64,000 bases of DNA from Metaruminococcus_A sp003150405 (GCA_902489745.1 CABUBB010000002.1:186001-250000); one strand, 5' to 3'. Numbered from the stretch's first letter, positions 16,209 through 25,097 are shown. The notes: generated by a model not told the origin, from the sequence alone. Numbers and translations: made by a program.

Positions 16209-16679
16209 TTAGAATACCGGGACAATCATAGCAATGATAATACCAAGCAATGCGCCCCCAAGCACCTCCAGCGGCGTATGCCCCAGAAATTCCTTGAGTT
16301 CTTTTGGATCCTCGTCCTCATCATCAAAATAATCAATATCAGCCTTTTGGTCTTCCTCTATCATTTTGTTCAAAACACGGGCGTGTTCCCCGGCCGCACG
16401 GCGTACACCCATGGCGTCGTACATTACGACCACTGCAAAAATAAAAGCAATGGCAAATTCAGGCGATGCAAATCCCAGTTTTCTGGATACCGCAAGCGCA
16501 AGCGCACAAACGCATGCCGAGTGGCAGCTTGGCATGCCACCCGCGCCGACCAGCCGCTCCATATCGAACTTGCCAGTCGTCATAAAATTGATGATGGTTT
16601 TTAGAACCTGTGCGGAAGCCCAGCCAATTAAAGCGGTTATTAAAACATAATTGCTCAATAAACCCAATAAGTCTGACAT
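16209..16679 (-). CDS. Divergent PAP2-family (DUF212) membrane protein
   Basis: 156 residues with several hydrophobic segments (about 10-25, 60-85, 135-155) and the family signature GGMPSCHSACVCALA near residue 47, where a Ser-x-His core replaces the usual PAP2 phosphatase motif. The region EYLGHTPLEV-like (EFLGHTPLEVLGGALLGI) near the C-terminus is also typical. The biochemical role is not established; a lipid or polyprenyl phosphate substrate is a reasonable guess given the ispA and dxs neighbours. It lies 18 nt after ispA and 29 nt before dxs in the same unit. Confidence 0.85.
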   Translation of the reverse strand: MSDLLGLLSNYVLITALIGWASAQVLKTIINFMTTGKFDMERLVGAGGMPSCHSACVCALALAVSRKLGFASPEFAIAFIFAVVVMYDAMGVRRAAGEHARVLNKMIEEDQKADIDYFDDEDEDPKELKEFLGHTPLEVLGGALLGIIIAMIVPVF

Positions 16680-16697
16680 TTTTTCTCCCTGCTTAAT

Positions 16698-17603
16698 TTA
16701 ATGATCCCGAACACATAAATAATCGGTTAACAAAAGCAAAAATTCGTTACCCGGAAATGGCGCAAGGTATTCCTTTGCTTTTTTGGTATATTGTTCGGCC
16801 ATGGACGCCGCTTTGTCCACACCATAAAGAGTGACATAGGTGGTCTTATTGTTGTCCTGGTCGCTTCCAACCGGTTTGCCGAGTATCTCCTGCGTGCCGG
16901 TGACATCCAAAATATCATCAGTGATTTGAAAGGCAAGCCCCATTGCATGTGCATAACCGGCGGCCTGTTCCACAGCTTCTCTTCCTGCTCCACCGGCCAG
17001 TGCGCCGAGCTTACAGGCTGCAGCAAACAGTGCGGAGGTTTTCAGCGAGTACATTTGCCGTAAAATTTCTTCGGTCAGCGGTTTGTCTTCATAAGAAAGA
17101 TCAATCACCTGCCCGCCGACCATTCCGGCAACACCGGCATATTCGGACAGTACAGTTACCGCTTCGGTACGAATTTGGGCAGAAGCAGGCGCTGAAGCAA
17201 GCAGACCGAATGCAAGCGTCAGCAGTCCGTCACCCGCAAGCAGAGCGTTTGCCTCTCCAAACTGTTTGTGACAGGAAGGCCGGCCTCTGCGGTAATCGTC
17301 ATTGTCCATGCAGGGCAGGTCGTCATGAATTAAAGAATAGGTATGAATACACTCAACAGCACAAGCAAACGGCATAGCCGCTTCCATACTGCCGCCAAAC
17401 ATTTTGCAGAATTCCAATGTAAGAATTGGCCGCAAGCGCTTTCCTCCTGCCATTAAGCTGTAACGCATGGCATCATAAATTATCGACTGCCGATCGGAGG
17501 GATGATAGTCTGCCAACACTGCTTCTAATGCGCTGTTGACAGTGGCTTCGTACTGCCTTAACTGTTCCTTAAAATCAATCATTTGCATTTTATATTCAGC
17601 CAT
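16698..17603 (-). CDS. ispA: Farnesyl diphosphate synthase (short-chain polyprenyl synthase)
   Basis: 301 residues with the first aspartate-rich motif DDLPCMDNDDYRRGRP and the second motif DDILDVTG, plus the GGKRLRP block and KTSALFAAAC. It extends isopentenyl diphosphate to C15 (possibly C20) for undecaprenyl and quinone synthesis. The ATG overlaps the xseB stop by 8 nt with AGGAG in front, pointing to coupled translation. Product length cannot be decided by eye. Confidence 0.95.
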   Translation of the reverse strand: MAEYKMQMIDFKEQLRQYEATVNSALEAVLADYHPSDRQSIIYDAMRYSLMAGGKRLRPILTLEFCKMFGGSMEAAMPFACAVECIHTYSLIHDDLPCMDNDDYRRGRPSCHKQFGEANALLAGDGLLTLAFGLLASAPASAQIRTEAVTVLSEYAGVAGMVGGQVIDLSYEDKPLTEEILRQMYSLKTSALFAAACKLGALAGGAGREAVEQAAGYAHAMGLAFQITDDILDVTGTQEILGKPVGSDQDNNKTTYVTLYGVDKAASMAEQYTKKAKEYLAPFPGNEFLLLLTDYLCVRDH

Positions 17604-17811
17604 TTTGTTCTCCTGTACCGGATTCAGCCGATAGAACAGTAATTTTCAATTCTGCTTCATCCAGCATTTTTTTACAGGTTTTGGTGAGCCCTACGCCTTC
17701 TTCATAAAGTTTCAGAGATTCGTCAAGCGAAAGCTCGCCTTGCTCCAGCAATTCCGTAATTTTTTGCAGCCGTTCGAGTGCTGCTTCAATACTCATTTTA
17801 CGACTGGCCAT
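17596..17811 (-). CDS. xseB: Exodeoxyribonuclease VII small subunit
   Basis: 71 residues with the hallmark core SIEAALERLQKITELLEQGELSLDESLKLYEEGV (written in part), two amphipathic helices that bind the XseA tail. ExoVII degrades single-stranded DNA from both ends. It overlaps xseA by 14 nt and ispA by 8 nt. Confidence 0.95.
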   Translation of the reverse strand: MASRKMSIEAALERLQKITELLEQGELSLDESLKLYEEGVGLTKTCKKMLDEAELKITVLSAESGTGEQNG

Positions 17812-19015
17812 TGTTTTCTATAACCTCGCTTATTAATCTGCCGCTGTTCAGTTTGGTTTCAATTTTTTGCCCTATAGCAACCTGTGACGCGTCGGTAACC
17901 GGGCGTCCTTCCGAAAAGGTAATGGAATAGCCGCGCGTTAATACTTGTAAGGGGCTTAAAGCCTCTAACACACCGACAGAACGTTTGAACTCCGCTGTAA
18001 GCGCGTCCACTTTTAAAGCCATTGTTCGGTGAACGGTGTTTTTCCCCTGCTCCAGCCGAATTCTCTGCTGTTTCAACAGAGAAACCGGTGAAAGCGAACG
18101 GAGCATACTTTCACTTTGCTGCAACTGCTGCCGATATTTTTGATATACTGATAATGTATAATTATACAATATATTTTCTGTATTGTCGAGTGAATCCCGC
18201 AGGATTTTTGCATCCGGCACTGCCAATTCCGCCGCTGCGGAAGGAGTCGGCGCACGCAAATCGGCGACAAAGTCTGCAATAGTAAAATCCGTTTCATGTC
18301 CAACAGCGGAAATAACCGGAATTTTGCTATGGTAAACCGCCTCAGCCACAGCCTCGGTATTAAAAGCTGAGAGGTCTTCCATTGAACCTCCGCCGCGTGC
18401 AAGGATAACGGTATCGGCGTACCCGGTATTTTGACGGTTCAGCCATGCAAAGGCTTGGACAATGCTCTGCGGTGCCTGTTCCCCTTGTACCAGCACTGGA
18501 AGGATTTTAAGCTCAACCAACGGATAGCGCCGTGACACAATGTTGATGATATCCTGCAGTGCAGCGCCGGTTTGTGCAGTCAGTACTGCAATTTTCTGCG
18601 GTACAGAACAAATCGGCCGTTTATGGGAAACGTCAAAATAACCTTTCGTCCCCAGCTTGTGTTTGAGTTGTTCAAAGGCCAAAAAGAGAGTGCCAATGCC
18701 GTCTGGCTGCATATCCTCACAATAGAGCTGGTAAAGGCCGTCTCGTTCAAAAACGCGGATACTTCCAAAGACAACAACCTTCATCCCATTTTCTGGCTCA
18801 AAGCGGACGTACTGTGCGCTTCCGCGAAACATCACCGCTTTAATGGAGGTTTTTTCATCCTTCAGCGTAAAATAAAAATGTCCGGATTTCAAGTGATGGG
18901 TAAAGTTGGAAATTTCTCCCCGAATAAATAATCCTGTCAAATTTTCATCGGATGACAGGATGTTTTTAATGTATTCATTAATTTGTGAGACTGTTACAAA
19001 GCTGGTTTCGTTCAT
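17798..19015 (-). CDS. xseA: Exodeoxyribonuclease VII large subunit
   Basis: 405 residues. An N-terminal OB fold (TVSQINEYIKNIL to MQPDGIGTLFLAFEQLK) is followed by the nuclease core with DTVILARGGGSMEDLSAFN, SAVGHETDFTIADFVAD and APTPSAAAELAVP. A long coiled coil (about 265-360) then leads to a C-terminal β-rich tail with LTRGYSITF. It pairs with XseB to degrade single-stranded DNA in repair. It overlaps the TsaD-like gene by 38 nt and xseB by 14 nt. The length is slightly short of E. coli XseA but normal for Clostridia. Confidence 0.96.
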   Translation of the reverse strand: MNETSFVTVSQINEYIKNILSSDENLTGLFIRGEISNFTHHLKSGHFYFTLKDEKTSIKAVMFRGSAQYVRFEPENGMKVVVFGSIRVFERDGLYQLYCEDMQPDGIGTLFLAFEQLKHKLGTKGYFDVSHKRPICSVPQKIAVLTAQTGAALQDIINIVSRRYPLVELKILPVLVQGEQAPQSIVQAFAWLNRQNTGYADTVILARGGGSMEDLSAFNTEAVAEAVYHSKIPVISAVGHETDFTIADFVADLRAPTPSAAAELAVPDAKILRDSLDNTENILYNYTLSVYQKYRQQLQQSESMLRSLSPVSLLKQQRIRLEQGKNTVHRTMALKVDALTAEFKRSVGVLEALSPLQVLTRGYSITFSEGRPVTDASQVAIGQKIETKLNSGRLISEVIENNGQS

Positions 19016-19958
19016 CTTCCCGTCCTTTAACTGAGGTTAAAACTGCAACGCCTGCGGCGTTATCAGCCGAAAACACAGGCTCCGCAAACCGGCAGTCTGC
19101 AACTGCCGAAAGTTTATTTTTTAAAAACTGGTTGGACATAACGCCGCCCGCCAAAACAACTGGTAGGTCTCCGTACTGCGCCAGAAGCCGTTTTAACATT
19201 CCTTCCAGTGCCGCACCGACATGTTCCAGACAAAAACGCGCAATATAAGCCGCTGGCCTTCCTTCCCGCTGCAGATTTTCACATTGATTTTGTACCCCGG
19301 AAAGGCAAATGTCGCAGCCTTTTAGGGTGGCACGGGCTTTTATGGGCTGGCCCCACTGGGAAGCAATTTGTTCCAGCTCCGGGCCGGCAGGAAATGCACA
19401 CCCAAGCAGGTGCCCCACACGGTCAACGAGCTGTCCGGCATTTAAATCCAAGGTTTGGGCAACACATTCCGCATAGAAAATGTTGATTCGATCCGGGCGT
19501 ACCAATACCGCTTCGGTTGTTCCTCCTGAGACGTGAAAGGCCAAAAAAGGCTTCTCCAAAAGCTCCATTGATTGTGAGGAATAAAGCGCAGCCACAATAT
19601 GCCCTTCTTGATGAGACGCCTCATACACCGGAACCGACAACAGAGCCCCAATGCTTTCCGCAGCCATTTTCCCAACAAGGAAACAAGGCATATAGGAACC
19701 CTCAGAGCGTCTTGGTACAACCGAAACGCCAATGCCGGACAGGTTTCGCACAAGAGGACCGGCTGAGTCCATCATTTCCCGTATAACAGTCGAGAACTGC
19801 TTGACATGGGCAAATACCGCGTCGGATTGACGCAGACCCACCATCCCCTCTGGTACCGGGAGCAGACGGCGTTTCATGACAACACGATCGGTATCTGCAT
19901 CATAGAGAGCAACAGAGGAAGCATAGTTGCTGGTATCAATCCCAAGATAAAGCGCCAT
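18978..19958 (-). CDS. TsaD/Kae1-like (ASKHA-fold) protein
   Basis: 326 residues of the Kae1/TsaD/YgjD fold. The N-terminal phosphate loop is LGIDTSNYASSVAL, the metal-binding pair is H116/H120 in SHQEGH, the nucleotide region is VVLAGGVMSNQFLKN and the late aspartate lies in FSADNAAGVAVL. True TsaD makes the t6A37 modification of tRNA. This copy is embedded between nusB and xseA, and some motifs differ from canonical TsaD (for example ADNAAG rather than TDNGAM). I read it as the Clostridial Kae1-like paralogue usually called O-sialoglycoprotein endopeptidase-like. Whether a second, canonical tsaD exists cannot be seen from this window. It starts where nusB ends (1-nt overlap). Confidence 0.75.
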   Translation of the reverse strand: MALYLGIDTSNYASSVALYDADTDRVVMKRRLLPVPEGMVGLRQSDAVFAHVKQFSTVIREMMDSAGPLVRNLSGIGVSVVPRRSEGSYMPCFLVGKMAAESIGALLSVPVYEASHQEGHIVAALYSSQSMELLEKPFLAFHVSGGTTEAVLVRPDRINIFYAECVAQTLDLNAGQLVDRVGHLLGCAFPAGPELEQIASQWGQPIKARATLKGCDICLSGVQNQCENLQREGRPAAYIARFCLEHVGAALEGMLKRLLAQYGDLPVVLAGGVMSNQFLKNKLSAVADCRFAEPVFSADNAAGVAVLTSVKGREDERNQLCNSLTN

Positions 19959-20386
19959 TACTCCACTGCCACTTCCTCAGCCTGTTTTTCCAGTTCCATG
20001 TCGCGTACCACTGAACCGAGTACGCCATTGATGTAATTGGCGTCCTCCTGTGTAGAATAAATTTTGGCAATTTCAATGGCTTCATTAATGGCGATTGCAG
20101 GTTCTACTTCTTTGGCAATACAAATTTCGTAAACCGCAAGGCGCAGCAAAGAAAGCGCGACTTTGGAAATACGCGCGAGGTTCCAATTTTTCAGGTGCGC
20201 TTCAATTAGACTGTCTATTGTTTCAAGATTTTCAGAAATTCCAATGTAATAAGACTTAACAGTGCTGTTCAGCGTTACCTCATCACATTCGGCGGCCAGC
20301 GCAAAGAGTTCATCTACCGTGTATTCGGTAAATGCACGTTCAAACAGCAGGATAAAGCAGTTTTCACGCATCTGGCGTCTTGTCAT
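19958..20386 (-). CDS. nusB: Transcription antitermination factor NusB
   Basis: 142 residues, all-helical, with the expected opening TRRQMRENCFILLFERAF and the ending EAIEIAKIYSTQEDANYINGVLGSV (quoted in part), which is the NusB signature. NusB binds boxA of rRNA leaders with S10 (NusE). It follows Asp23 by 11 nt and overlaps the TsaD-like gene by one base. The Asp23-nusB pairing is common in Firmicutes. Confidence 0.94.
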   Translation of the reverse strand: MTRRQMRENCFILLFERAFTEYTVDELFALAAECDEVTLNSTVKSYYIGISENLETIDSLIEAHLKNWNLARISKVALSLLRLAVYEICIAKEVEPAIAINEAIEIAKIYSTQEDANYINGVLGSVVRDMELEKQAEEVAVE

Positions 20387-20397
20387 AATCTGTCTCC

Positions 20398-20754
20398 TTA
20401 ATTGGTTTCTTCTTTTACAACTCCAGCGATATATACATTAACTTTTGACACCGTGATACCGGTCATGTTCTGCACAGTCGCCTTGACGTTGGATTGAATT
20501 TGTTCCGCAACGTCTTTAATTTTATAACCATATACAAGATTGATGCAAATATTAATCTGTGCAACATCTACGTTCAACACAATACGAATGGGATTTGCCG
20601 TTTCAGAGCGTACAACAAAATCCTTCAGGCTGAAACGGCCGGAAGCAAGGCTGTGTACTCCTTCAACATCCAGAACGACCTGTTTGGTAATGGTGAGGAT
20701 AACATCCTCTGAAATCTGCAGGCTGCCGCTTTGAGCTGTTCTGCCCTTTTCCAT
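20398..20754 (-). CDS. Asp23/Gls24-family envelope stress response protein
   Basis: 118 residues from MEKGRTAQSG, selected because AGGGG lies 7 nt upstream. The domain starts at LQISEDVILTITKQVVLDVEGV and ends KVNVYIAGVVKEE, matching the Asp23 (YqhY-type) family. In Bacillus the neighbour of accBC and nusB, YqhY, affects lipid synthesis; in Staphylococcus Asp23 is a membrane-anchored envelope stress protein. It is the first gene of the long unit running to recN and lies behind its own promoter. Confidence 0.88.
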   Translation of the reverse strand: MEKGRTAQSGSLQISEDVILTITKQVVLDVEGVHSLASGRFSLKDFVVRSETANPIRIVLNVDVAQINICINLVYGYKIKDVAEQIQSNVKATVQNMTGITVSKVNVYIAGVVKEETN

Positions 20755-20819
20755 GACAGTACCCCTTTCCAACTGGCCTATACAAAAATGGTATAATAGC
20801 AACAAATAAATTCATTACT

Positions 20820-20847
20820 ATTATACCACATTTTTGACAGGACACAA
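20820..20847 (-). promoter_or_regulatory. Extended -10 promoter of the Asp23-nusB-...-recN unit
   Basis: Minus strand: TTGTGT, 16-bp spacer, TGGTATAAT (extended -10). The -10 lies in a 10-bp inverted repeat, GGTATAATAG (20790-20799) and CTATTATACC (20818-20827), so a second extended -10 faces it on the plus strand. Confidence 0.6.
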
Positions 20848-20856
20848 CCCATGAAA

Positions 20857-21324
20857 TTAAACTGCAAATGCCTTTTTTAGCGCCTCCATCGCAAAGTCGC
20901 TGGAGGAGTTTGGCACGAGAATGGAAATATCGACGTCCGATGTTGTAATAAGCAGAATATCAATGCCGCACCCGGAAAGCGCATGAAATGCCTCAGCAGC
21001 AACACCGCAATGCTCCGGCAGGCTTTCCCCGAACAGGTTGAGTTTGACATTGGAGCTGCTTACCAGTGAACGCACATCCGGGTATTTTTGCTTGACACCG
21101 TTAATTATGGAAAGCACCTTAGGCATGTCGTCGTCTGAAATGGTAAAGGAAACGGTAACGTTATCCCCGGTTGGAGCGGTCTGGGAAATCATATCTACAT
21201 TGATCTCATGATTGGCAACCGCGCCGAAAACTGCCGAGAGAAACGCAATCTGCGACGGTACAGCCTCCAGTGTAATCAAAGTAACCCGTTCGGTGGAGGT
21301 AATGCGTGTGATGACAGAATTCAT
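20857..21324 (-). CDS. Stand-alone double ACT-domain protein resembling the aspartokinase regulatory (beta) subunit
   Basis: 155 residues made of two ACT domains and nothing else. ACT1 runs VTLITLEAVPSQIAFLSAVF to INVDMISQTAP and VSFTISDDDMPKVL. ACT2 runs SNVKLNLFGESLPEHCGVAAE to GIDILLITTSDVDISILV. This is the regulatory half of aspartokinase without a kinase domain. In Bacillus, LysC (aspartokinase II) makes a similar beta chain from an internal start; here it is a separate gene. It is last in the lysine-riboswitch operon, 21 nt after dapB. A lysine or threonine sensor that partners a kinase encoded elsewhere is inferred, not shown. Confidence 0.85.
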   Translation of the reverse strand: MNSVITRITSTERVTLITLEAVPSQIAFLSAVFGAVANHEINVDMISQTAPTGDNVTVSFTISDDDMPKVLSIINGVKQKYPDVRSLVSSSNVKLNLFGESLPEHCGVAAEAFHALSGCGIDILLITTSDVDISILVPNSSSDFAMEALKKAFAV

Positions 21325-21345
21325 CGGTAAATCCCCTTTCTGGGC

Positions 21346-22113
21346 CTAATCAGCAAGCATGTTCTGCATATTGTAAAGGCCGGCAGGCTGTTCCGCCAAG
21401 TAAACGGCAGCATTAACAGCGCCAACGGCAAATATTTCTTTGGACATGGCGGTGTGCTTCAGCGAAAGAATCTCATCGCGGCCTGCAAAAATCACTTCAT
21501 GTTCACCAACAATGGTACCGCCGCGTACCGCATGGATGCCAATTTCGTTGGCATCGCGCTTTTTCACTACCGCATGTCGGTCATACACATATTGGTAACG
21601 GTTTTCCCCCGCTTCGTTTATGGCATCCGCAAGCATAATCGCCGTACCGCTCGGCGCGTCAATTTTCTGGTTATGGTGCTTTTCGATAATTTCAATATCA
21701 AACTGGCCGCCTAATACAGCGGTCGCCTTTTTGGCAAGCTCAACCAGCAAATTGACCCCAAGCGACATATTAAAGGTAAAAAACACGGCCGTTTTTTGAG
21801 AAACAGCTTTAATTTGCTCAATTTGTTCTGCGGAATAACCAGTTGTTGCCAGAACAGCCGGAAGTTGGCGTGCGGCTGCATAGTTCAAAATATCCGTAAG
21901 CAGAGAGGGATGGGAGAAGTCAATCAATACATCCGCCTTAACATCGCAGTCGCCGATCTTTTGAAAGATTGGAAACCCGGCAGATGAATCCGGCGTTAAA
22001 TCAATGCCGGCGACAATTTCAGCATCCTTACGCCCGGCAACACAGCTGCGGATGACATGGCCCATTTTACCGTTACAGCCACACAAGATTATTTTTTTCA
22101 CGTTTGTTTTCAC
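21346..22113 (-). CDS. dapB: 4-hydroxy-tetrahydrodipicolinate reductase
   Basis: Up to 255 residues. The nucleotide loop is CGCNGKMGHVIRSC, the catalytic block is EIIEKHHNQKIDAPSGTA with the His pair and Lys, and the C-terminal dimer region contains GEHEVIFAGRDEILSLKHTA. It reduces the dapA product with NAD(P)H in lysine and peptidoglycan-precursor synthesis. The start is uncertain: GTG codons at 22113 and 22101 are both possible. It lies 24 nt downstream of dapA. Confidence 0.96.
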   Translation of the reverse strand: MKTNVKKIILCGCNGKMGHVIRSCVAGRKDAEIVAGIDLTPDSSAGFPIFQKIGDCDVKADVLIDFSHPSLLTDILNYAAARQLPAVLATTGYSAEQIEQIKAVSQKTAVFFTFNMSLGVNLLVELAKKATAVLGGQFDIEIIEKHHNQKIDAPSGTAIMLADAINEAGENRYQYVYDRHAVVKKRDANEIGIHAVRGGTIVGEHEVIFAGRDEILSLKHTAMSKEIFAVGAVNAAVYLAEQPAGLYNMQNMLAD

Positions 22114-22137
22114 TTCCCAATTCCATTACATCAAGAA

Positions 22138-23025
22138 TTAAACCAAATGATATTCTTTTAAAGTTGCGGTGAGGTGCGCTTTCGCGTCGGCAGAAAGCTC
22201 TACCAGCGGCAGGCGGCACGGTCCAACGTCCATTCCCATGAGATTCATAGCCTCTTTAACCGGAATGGGGTTAACGTCTATGAACATATCATTCATCAGT
22301 TTCAAATATTTAAGCTGGAGTGCTGCGCTCTCCTTGGTTTTTCCATCGAGAAAAAGCTGGCAGATATCATGGGTTTCCTGCGGACAGATATTGGAAAGAA
22401 CTGAAATAACGCCCAGTCCGCCAAGCGACATAATGGGAACTACTTGATTGTCGTCACCGGAATACATGTTGAGTTCATCGCCGCAAAGGGCTCTGGTCTT
22501 GGCAATATCAGAAATATTGCCACAGGCCTCTTTCGTAGCGACAATGTTCGGGTGTTTTGCCAATTCTTTATAGGTGGCGGGTGCAATGCAGGTTCCTGTC
22601 CTGGAAGGGACATTGTAAAGAACAACTGGCAGGTCAGTTGCATCCGCAATGGTGTTAAAGTGGCGGATTAATCCAGCCTGCGAGGTTTTATTATAATATG
22701 GGGTTACGGAAAGAAGCGCGTCTACCCCGGCAGCCTTTGCTTCTTTGCAGAGTTCAACAGCATAGGCGGTATCGTTGCTGCCAGCACCTGCAATGACCGG
22801 TATCCGGTGCGCTGTCCGCTCAACAGCGTAACTGATGACCTTTACATGCTCTTCGTGGTTCAGGGTAGCAGATTCCCCTGTTGTACCACAAATGACAATA
22901 CAATCGGTGTGATGATCAATCTGAAAATCAATGATTTCGCCGAGCTTTTCATAATTAACAGAGCCGTCTGCATGCATCGGGGTGACAATAGCAACACCAG
23001 CTCCGGTAAAAATAACTTTTTTCAT
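22138..23025 (-). CDS. dapA: 4-hydroxy-tetrahydrodipicolinate synthase
   Basis: 295 residues, (beta/alpha)8 barrel. Key residues are TTGESATL (the pyruvate-site threonines), the tyrosine in LYNVPSRTG, the Schiff-base lysine in IVATKEACGN and GGLGVISV. It condenses pyruvate and aspartate semialdehyde, the committed step toward diaminopimelate. AAGGAG precedes the ATG by nine bases. It lies 35 nt after the glycoside-hydrolase-like gene in the lysine-riboswitch operon. Confidence 0.97.
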   Translation of the reverse strand: MKKVIFTGAGVAIVTPMHADGSVNYEKLGEIIDFQIDHHTDCIVICGTTGESATLNHEEHVKVISYAVERTAHRIPVIAGAGSNDTAYAVELCKEAKAAGVDALLSVTPYYNKTSQAGLIRHFNTIADATDLPVVLYNVPSRTGTCIAPATYKELAKHPNIVATKEACGNISDIAKTRALCGDELNMYSGDDNQVVPIMSLGGLGVISVLSNICPQETHDICQLFLDGKTKESAALQLKYLKLMNDMFIDVNPIPVKEAMNLMGMDVGPCRLPLVELSADAKAHLTATLKEYHLV

Positions 23026-23060
23026 GAGAAGTTTCTCCTTTTATCCATTAAAATAGAGAA

Positions 23061-25097
23061 TTAAAGCTGTTCCGCCAAACGAATATCGCGTTCAACCTCT
23101 TCGGTATACAATCCCCACCCAAAATACTGGTTTACCCTGCCCATATAGTAGGGAAGAAAATGGCGTGCACCAATTTCTGCAAGCTGTTCCCAGTAAACAG
23201 CAGCCTGTTTTAACAGCTCCACAGCTTCTGCTTTTTTCAAAGTATTTTGATTTTGCTGGTAACGAAGCAGCTTCATCGCAGCCTTTAGCTTGCAGAGGTA
23301 ATAATGCTCCAACGCATCCCAGGCTTTTAAATCCAGCAGAATGCAGGCAAGCTCGCCAATCGGGTGGGAATTTTCCTGTTCAATCCCAGCTATACAGTTT
23401 TCAATGGCTTCCAAATTCTGTTCCAGCCGGGTAAACACCATTTGCGGCGTCTCCCCTTTTATGGGCTTGCCGGCCTGTTCACCTTCCAGAAATTCTTTCA
23501 TCCCAAGTGTGCCAACAGCGGGCATGCTTGCGCTGTTCATAAAGTCCAAAATGGTGCGCAGCCCATTGACCGAAAGCAGACTTTCCGGGTGCCACTGGTA
23601 ATCGTAATTCACCCAGATCAGCCGGTTGATAGCGCACAGACTGTCAATTGCTGCGGAAAGACCAACGCTTATCAACTTCCCGGCTTCGCCATATCGTTCA
23701 CAGTATTTGTCATCCCAAAGCGTTTGCGGCAGGTCAGGATTATAGCTCAACCGGCCAATCATTTCAAATTGAGCCCAGTCCTTTTCAAAGGAATAGGCGG
23801 AATCCGCACAGTGCAGGTTTGGCTTGTGCTGAAAATTCTTAGCCCATACATAGCCGTCAGCTCCCCAGTAGAAGCCGTCAACATACGGCTTATTCATACC
23901 GCGGACATACTCTGCAATGAATGCCGGGTTGCATCCGCGCAGATTGTGGAAATCGTCATTGCGTACAGTATAAAGCACTCGGACGCCAGTGAGATCAATG
24001 ACGCCCCAAGCGTCCATTACCTTTTCAAACTGCGGTAACGGATGCGAATACATGTGAGCGTTGGAGTATTTCCAGCTAATGTATTTTCGTTTGCAAGGAT
24101 ATTTCGTCAAGAACATTTCCTGGGCAATGGTACCGTTTGACATATTGGTACGGTGGATAAACGGAATGTCAGCGCCAAGATCGTTCAGCGCCTGTAGGTA
24201 GGTTTCAGTGACCCATTCTTCGCATTCTGCCGGAGTTCCTACCAGCTCTTCGCTGTTCGAAGTGCCAAGACCAGTCAAATCCGGATAGGTCATAAGCAGC
24301 GTTTTCAGGGCCTCACGGAAATAATCCTTAATTTCCTCACTGTGCTGGCGCAGTGCAACTGCACGCCGGTTATGAATATAGTCGTCATTGACATAATCGG
24401 CAGCGCCAAGCTCTTCAGGCAAACCCAGCCCTTTTGCAATCGCCGGAGTGATGCGAAGGTTCCAGGTGAACAGAAAAGTTTCAATCCCCCGTTCCTTGGC
24501 GTGACGGAAAATAAAACGGTAGACCTCTTTAAAACGGAAAAGCTCTTCATCCGAATAGGGCGTTGTATCCGGATACTTGCTTAGGCGGAACATCATTTCA
24601 AATGGATTTTCCGACCAGAGGCTCAAGCAGTTGTAACGGTTCTTGGCTAGAAAATCAATGTAATCCCGCCAAAAGTCAATGGTCATAACCACCGGTTCGT
24701 TTTTCTGAAAAACGTCGCCCTCTGCAAACGGCTGGTACGGCAGGTTGAACTTTACCCCGCGTACCTTTAAAAATGGTTGTTCAGTTTTATCCGCAACCGC
24801 ATCAAGCCCATATAGGCGGATAGTTTCAGCCGCATCCAGAACGCCGTACATGACACCGGTTGCATCGCCGCCGGAAATACTGATGAGATTTTCTTCTTTG
24901 CGAATGGTAAACCCTTCAGAGGGCTGTTCGGGATCGAGATAAATCCGAATGGTTGGAATATCCGTTTTTCCGGGAAACAATCCCAGACGTTCCATAAAAC
25001 ATGGAACATGCAGGGCGGAAAGCTGTTTTTTAAGTTCACTCACTCCAAATTCAATTTGAGGCTCTGTCCGCTTTGAAGTACCGTAGTACAGGTCCAT
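23061..25097 (-). CDS. Putative glycoside hydrolase with GH67/GH20-type N-terminal domain
   Basis: 678 residues, no signal peptide, so probably cytoplasmic. Residues ~1-95 form the alpha/beta domain found before GH67/GH20 barrels (FTIRKEENLISISGGDATGV, MYGVLDAAETIRL). A TIM barrel follows, starting VRGVKFNLPYQPF and containing NRYNCLSLWSENPFE, LFTWNLRITP and the acidic segment LTGLGTSNSEEL, whose glutamates are the natural catalytic candidates. A helical C-terminal region follows. It may act on glucuronyl- or hexosaminyl-oligosaccharides, but I cannot assign a family with certainty. Its place between asd and dapA, in the same orientation with short gaps, puts it under the lysine riboswitch, which is unexpected. 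Confidence 0.6.
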   Translation of the reverse strand: MDLYYGTSKRTEPQIEFGVSELKKQLSALHVPCFMERLGLFPGKTDIPTIRIYLDPEQPSEGFTIRKEENLISISGGDATGVMYGVLDAAETIRLYGLDAVADKTEQPFLKVRGVKFNLPYQPFAEGDVFQKNEPVVMTIDFWRDYIDFLAKNRYNCLSLWSENPFEMMFRLSKYPDTTPYSDEELFRFKEVYRFIFRHAKERGIETFLFTWNLRITPAIAKGLGLPEELGAADYVNDDYIHNRRAVALRQHSEEIKDYFREALKTLLMTYPDLTGLGTSNSEELVGTPAECEEWVTETYLQALNDLGADIPFIHRTNMSNGTIAQEMFLTKYPCKRKYISWKYSNAHMYSHPLPQFEKVMDAWGVIDLTGVRVLYTVRNDDFHNLRGCNPAFIAEYVRGMNKPYVDGFYWGADGYVWAKNFQHKPNLHCADSAYSFEKDWAQFEMIGRLSYNPDLPQTLWDDKYCERYGEAGKLISVGLSAAIDSLCAINRLIWVNYDYQWHPESLLSVNGLRTILDFMNSASMPAVGTLGMKEFLEGEQAGKPIKGETPQMVFTRLEQNLEAIENCIAGIEQENSHPIGELACILLDLKAWDALEHYYLCKLKAAMKLLRYQQNQNTLKKAEAVELLKQAAVYWEQLAEIGARHFLPYYMGRVNQYFGWGLYTEEVERDIRLAEQL

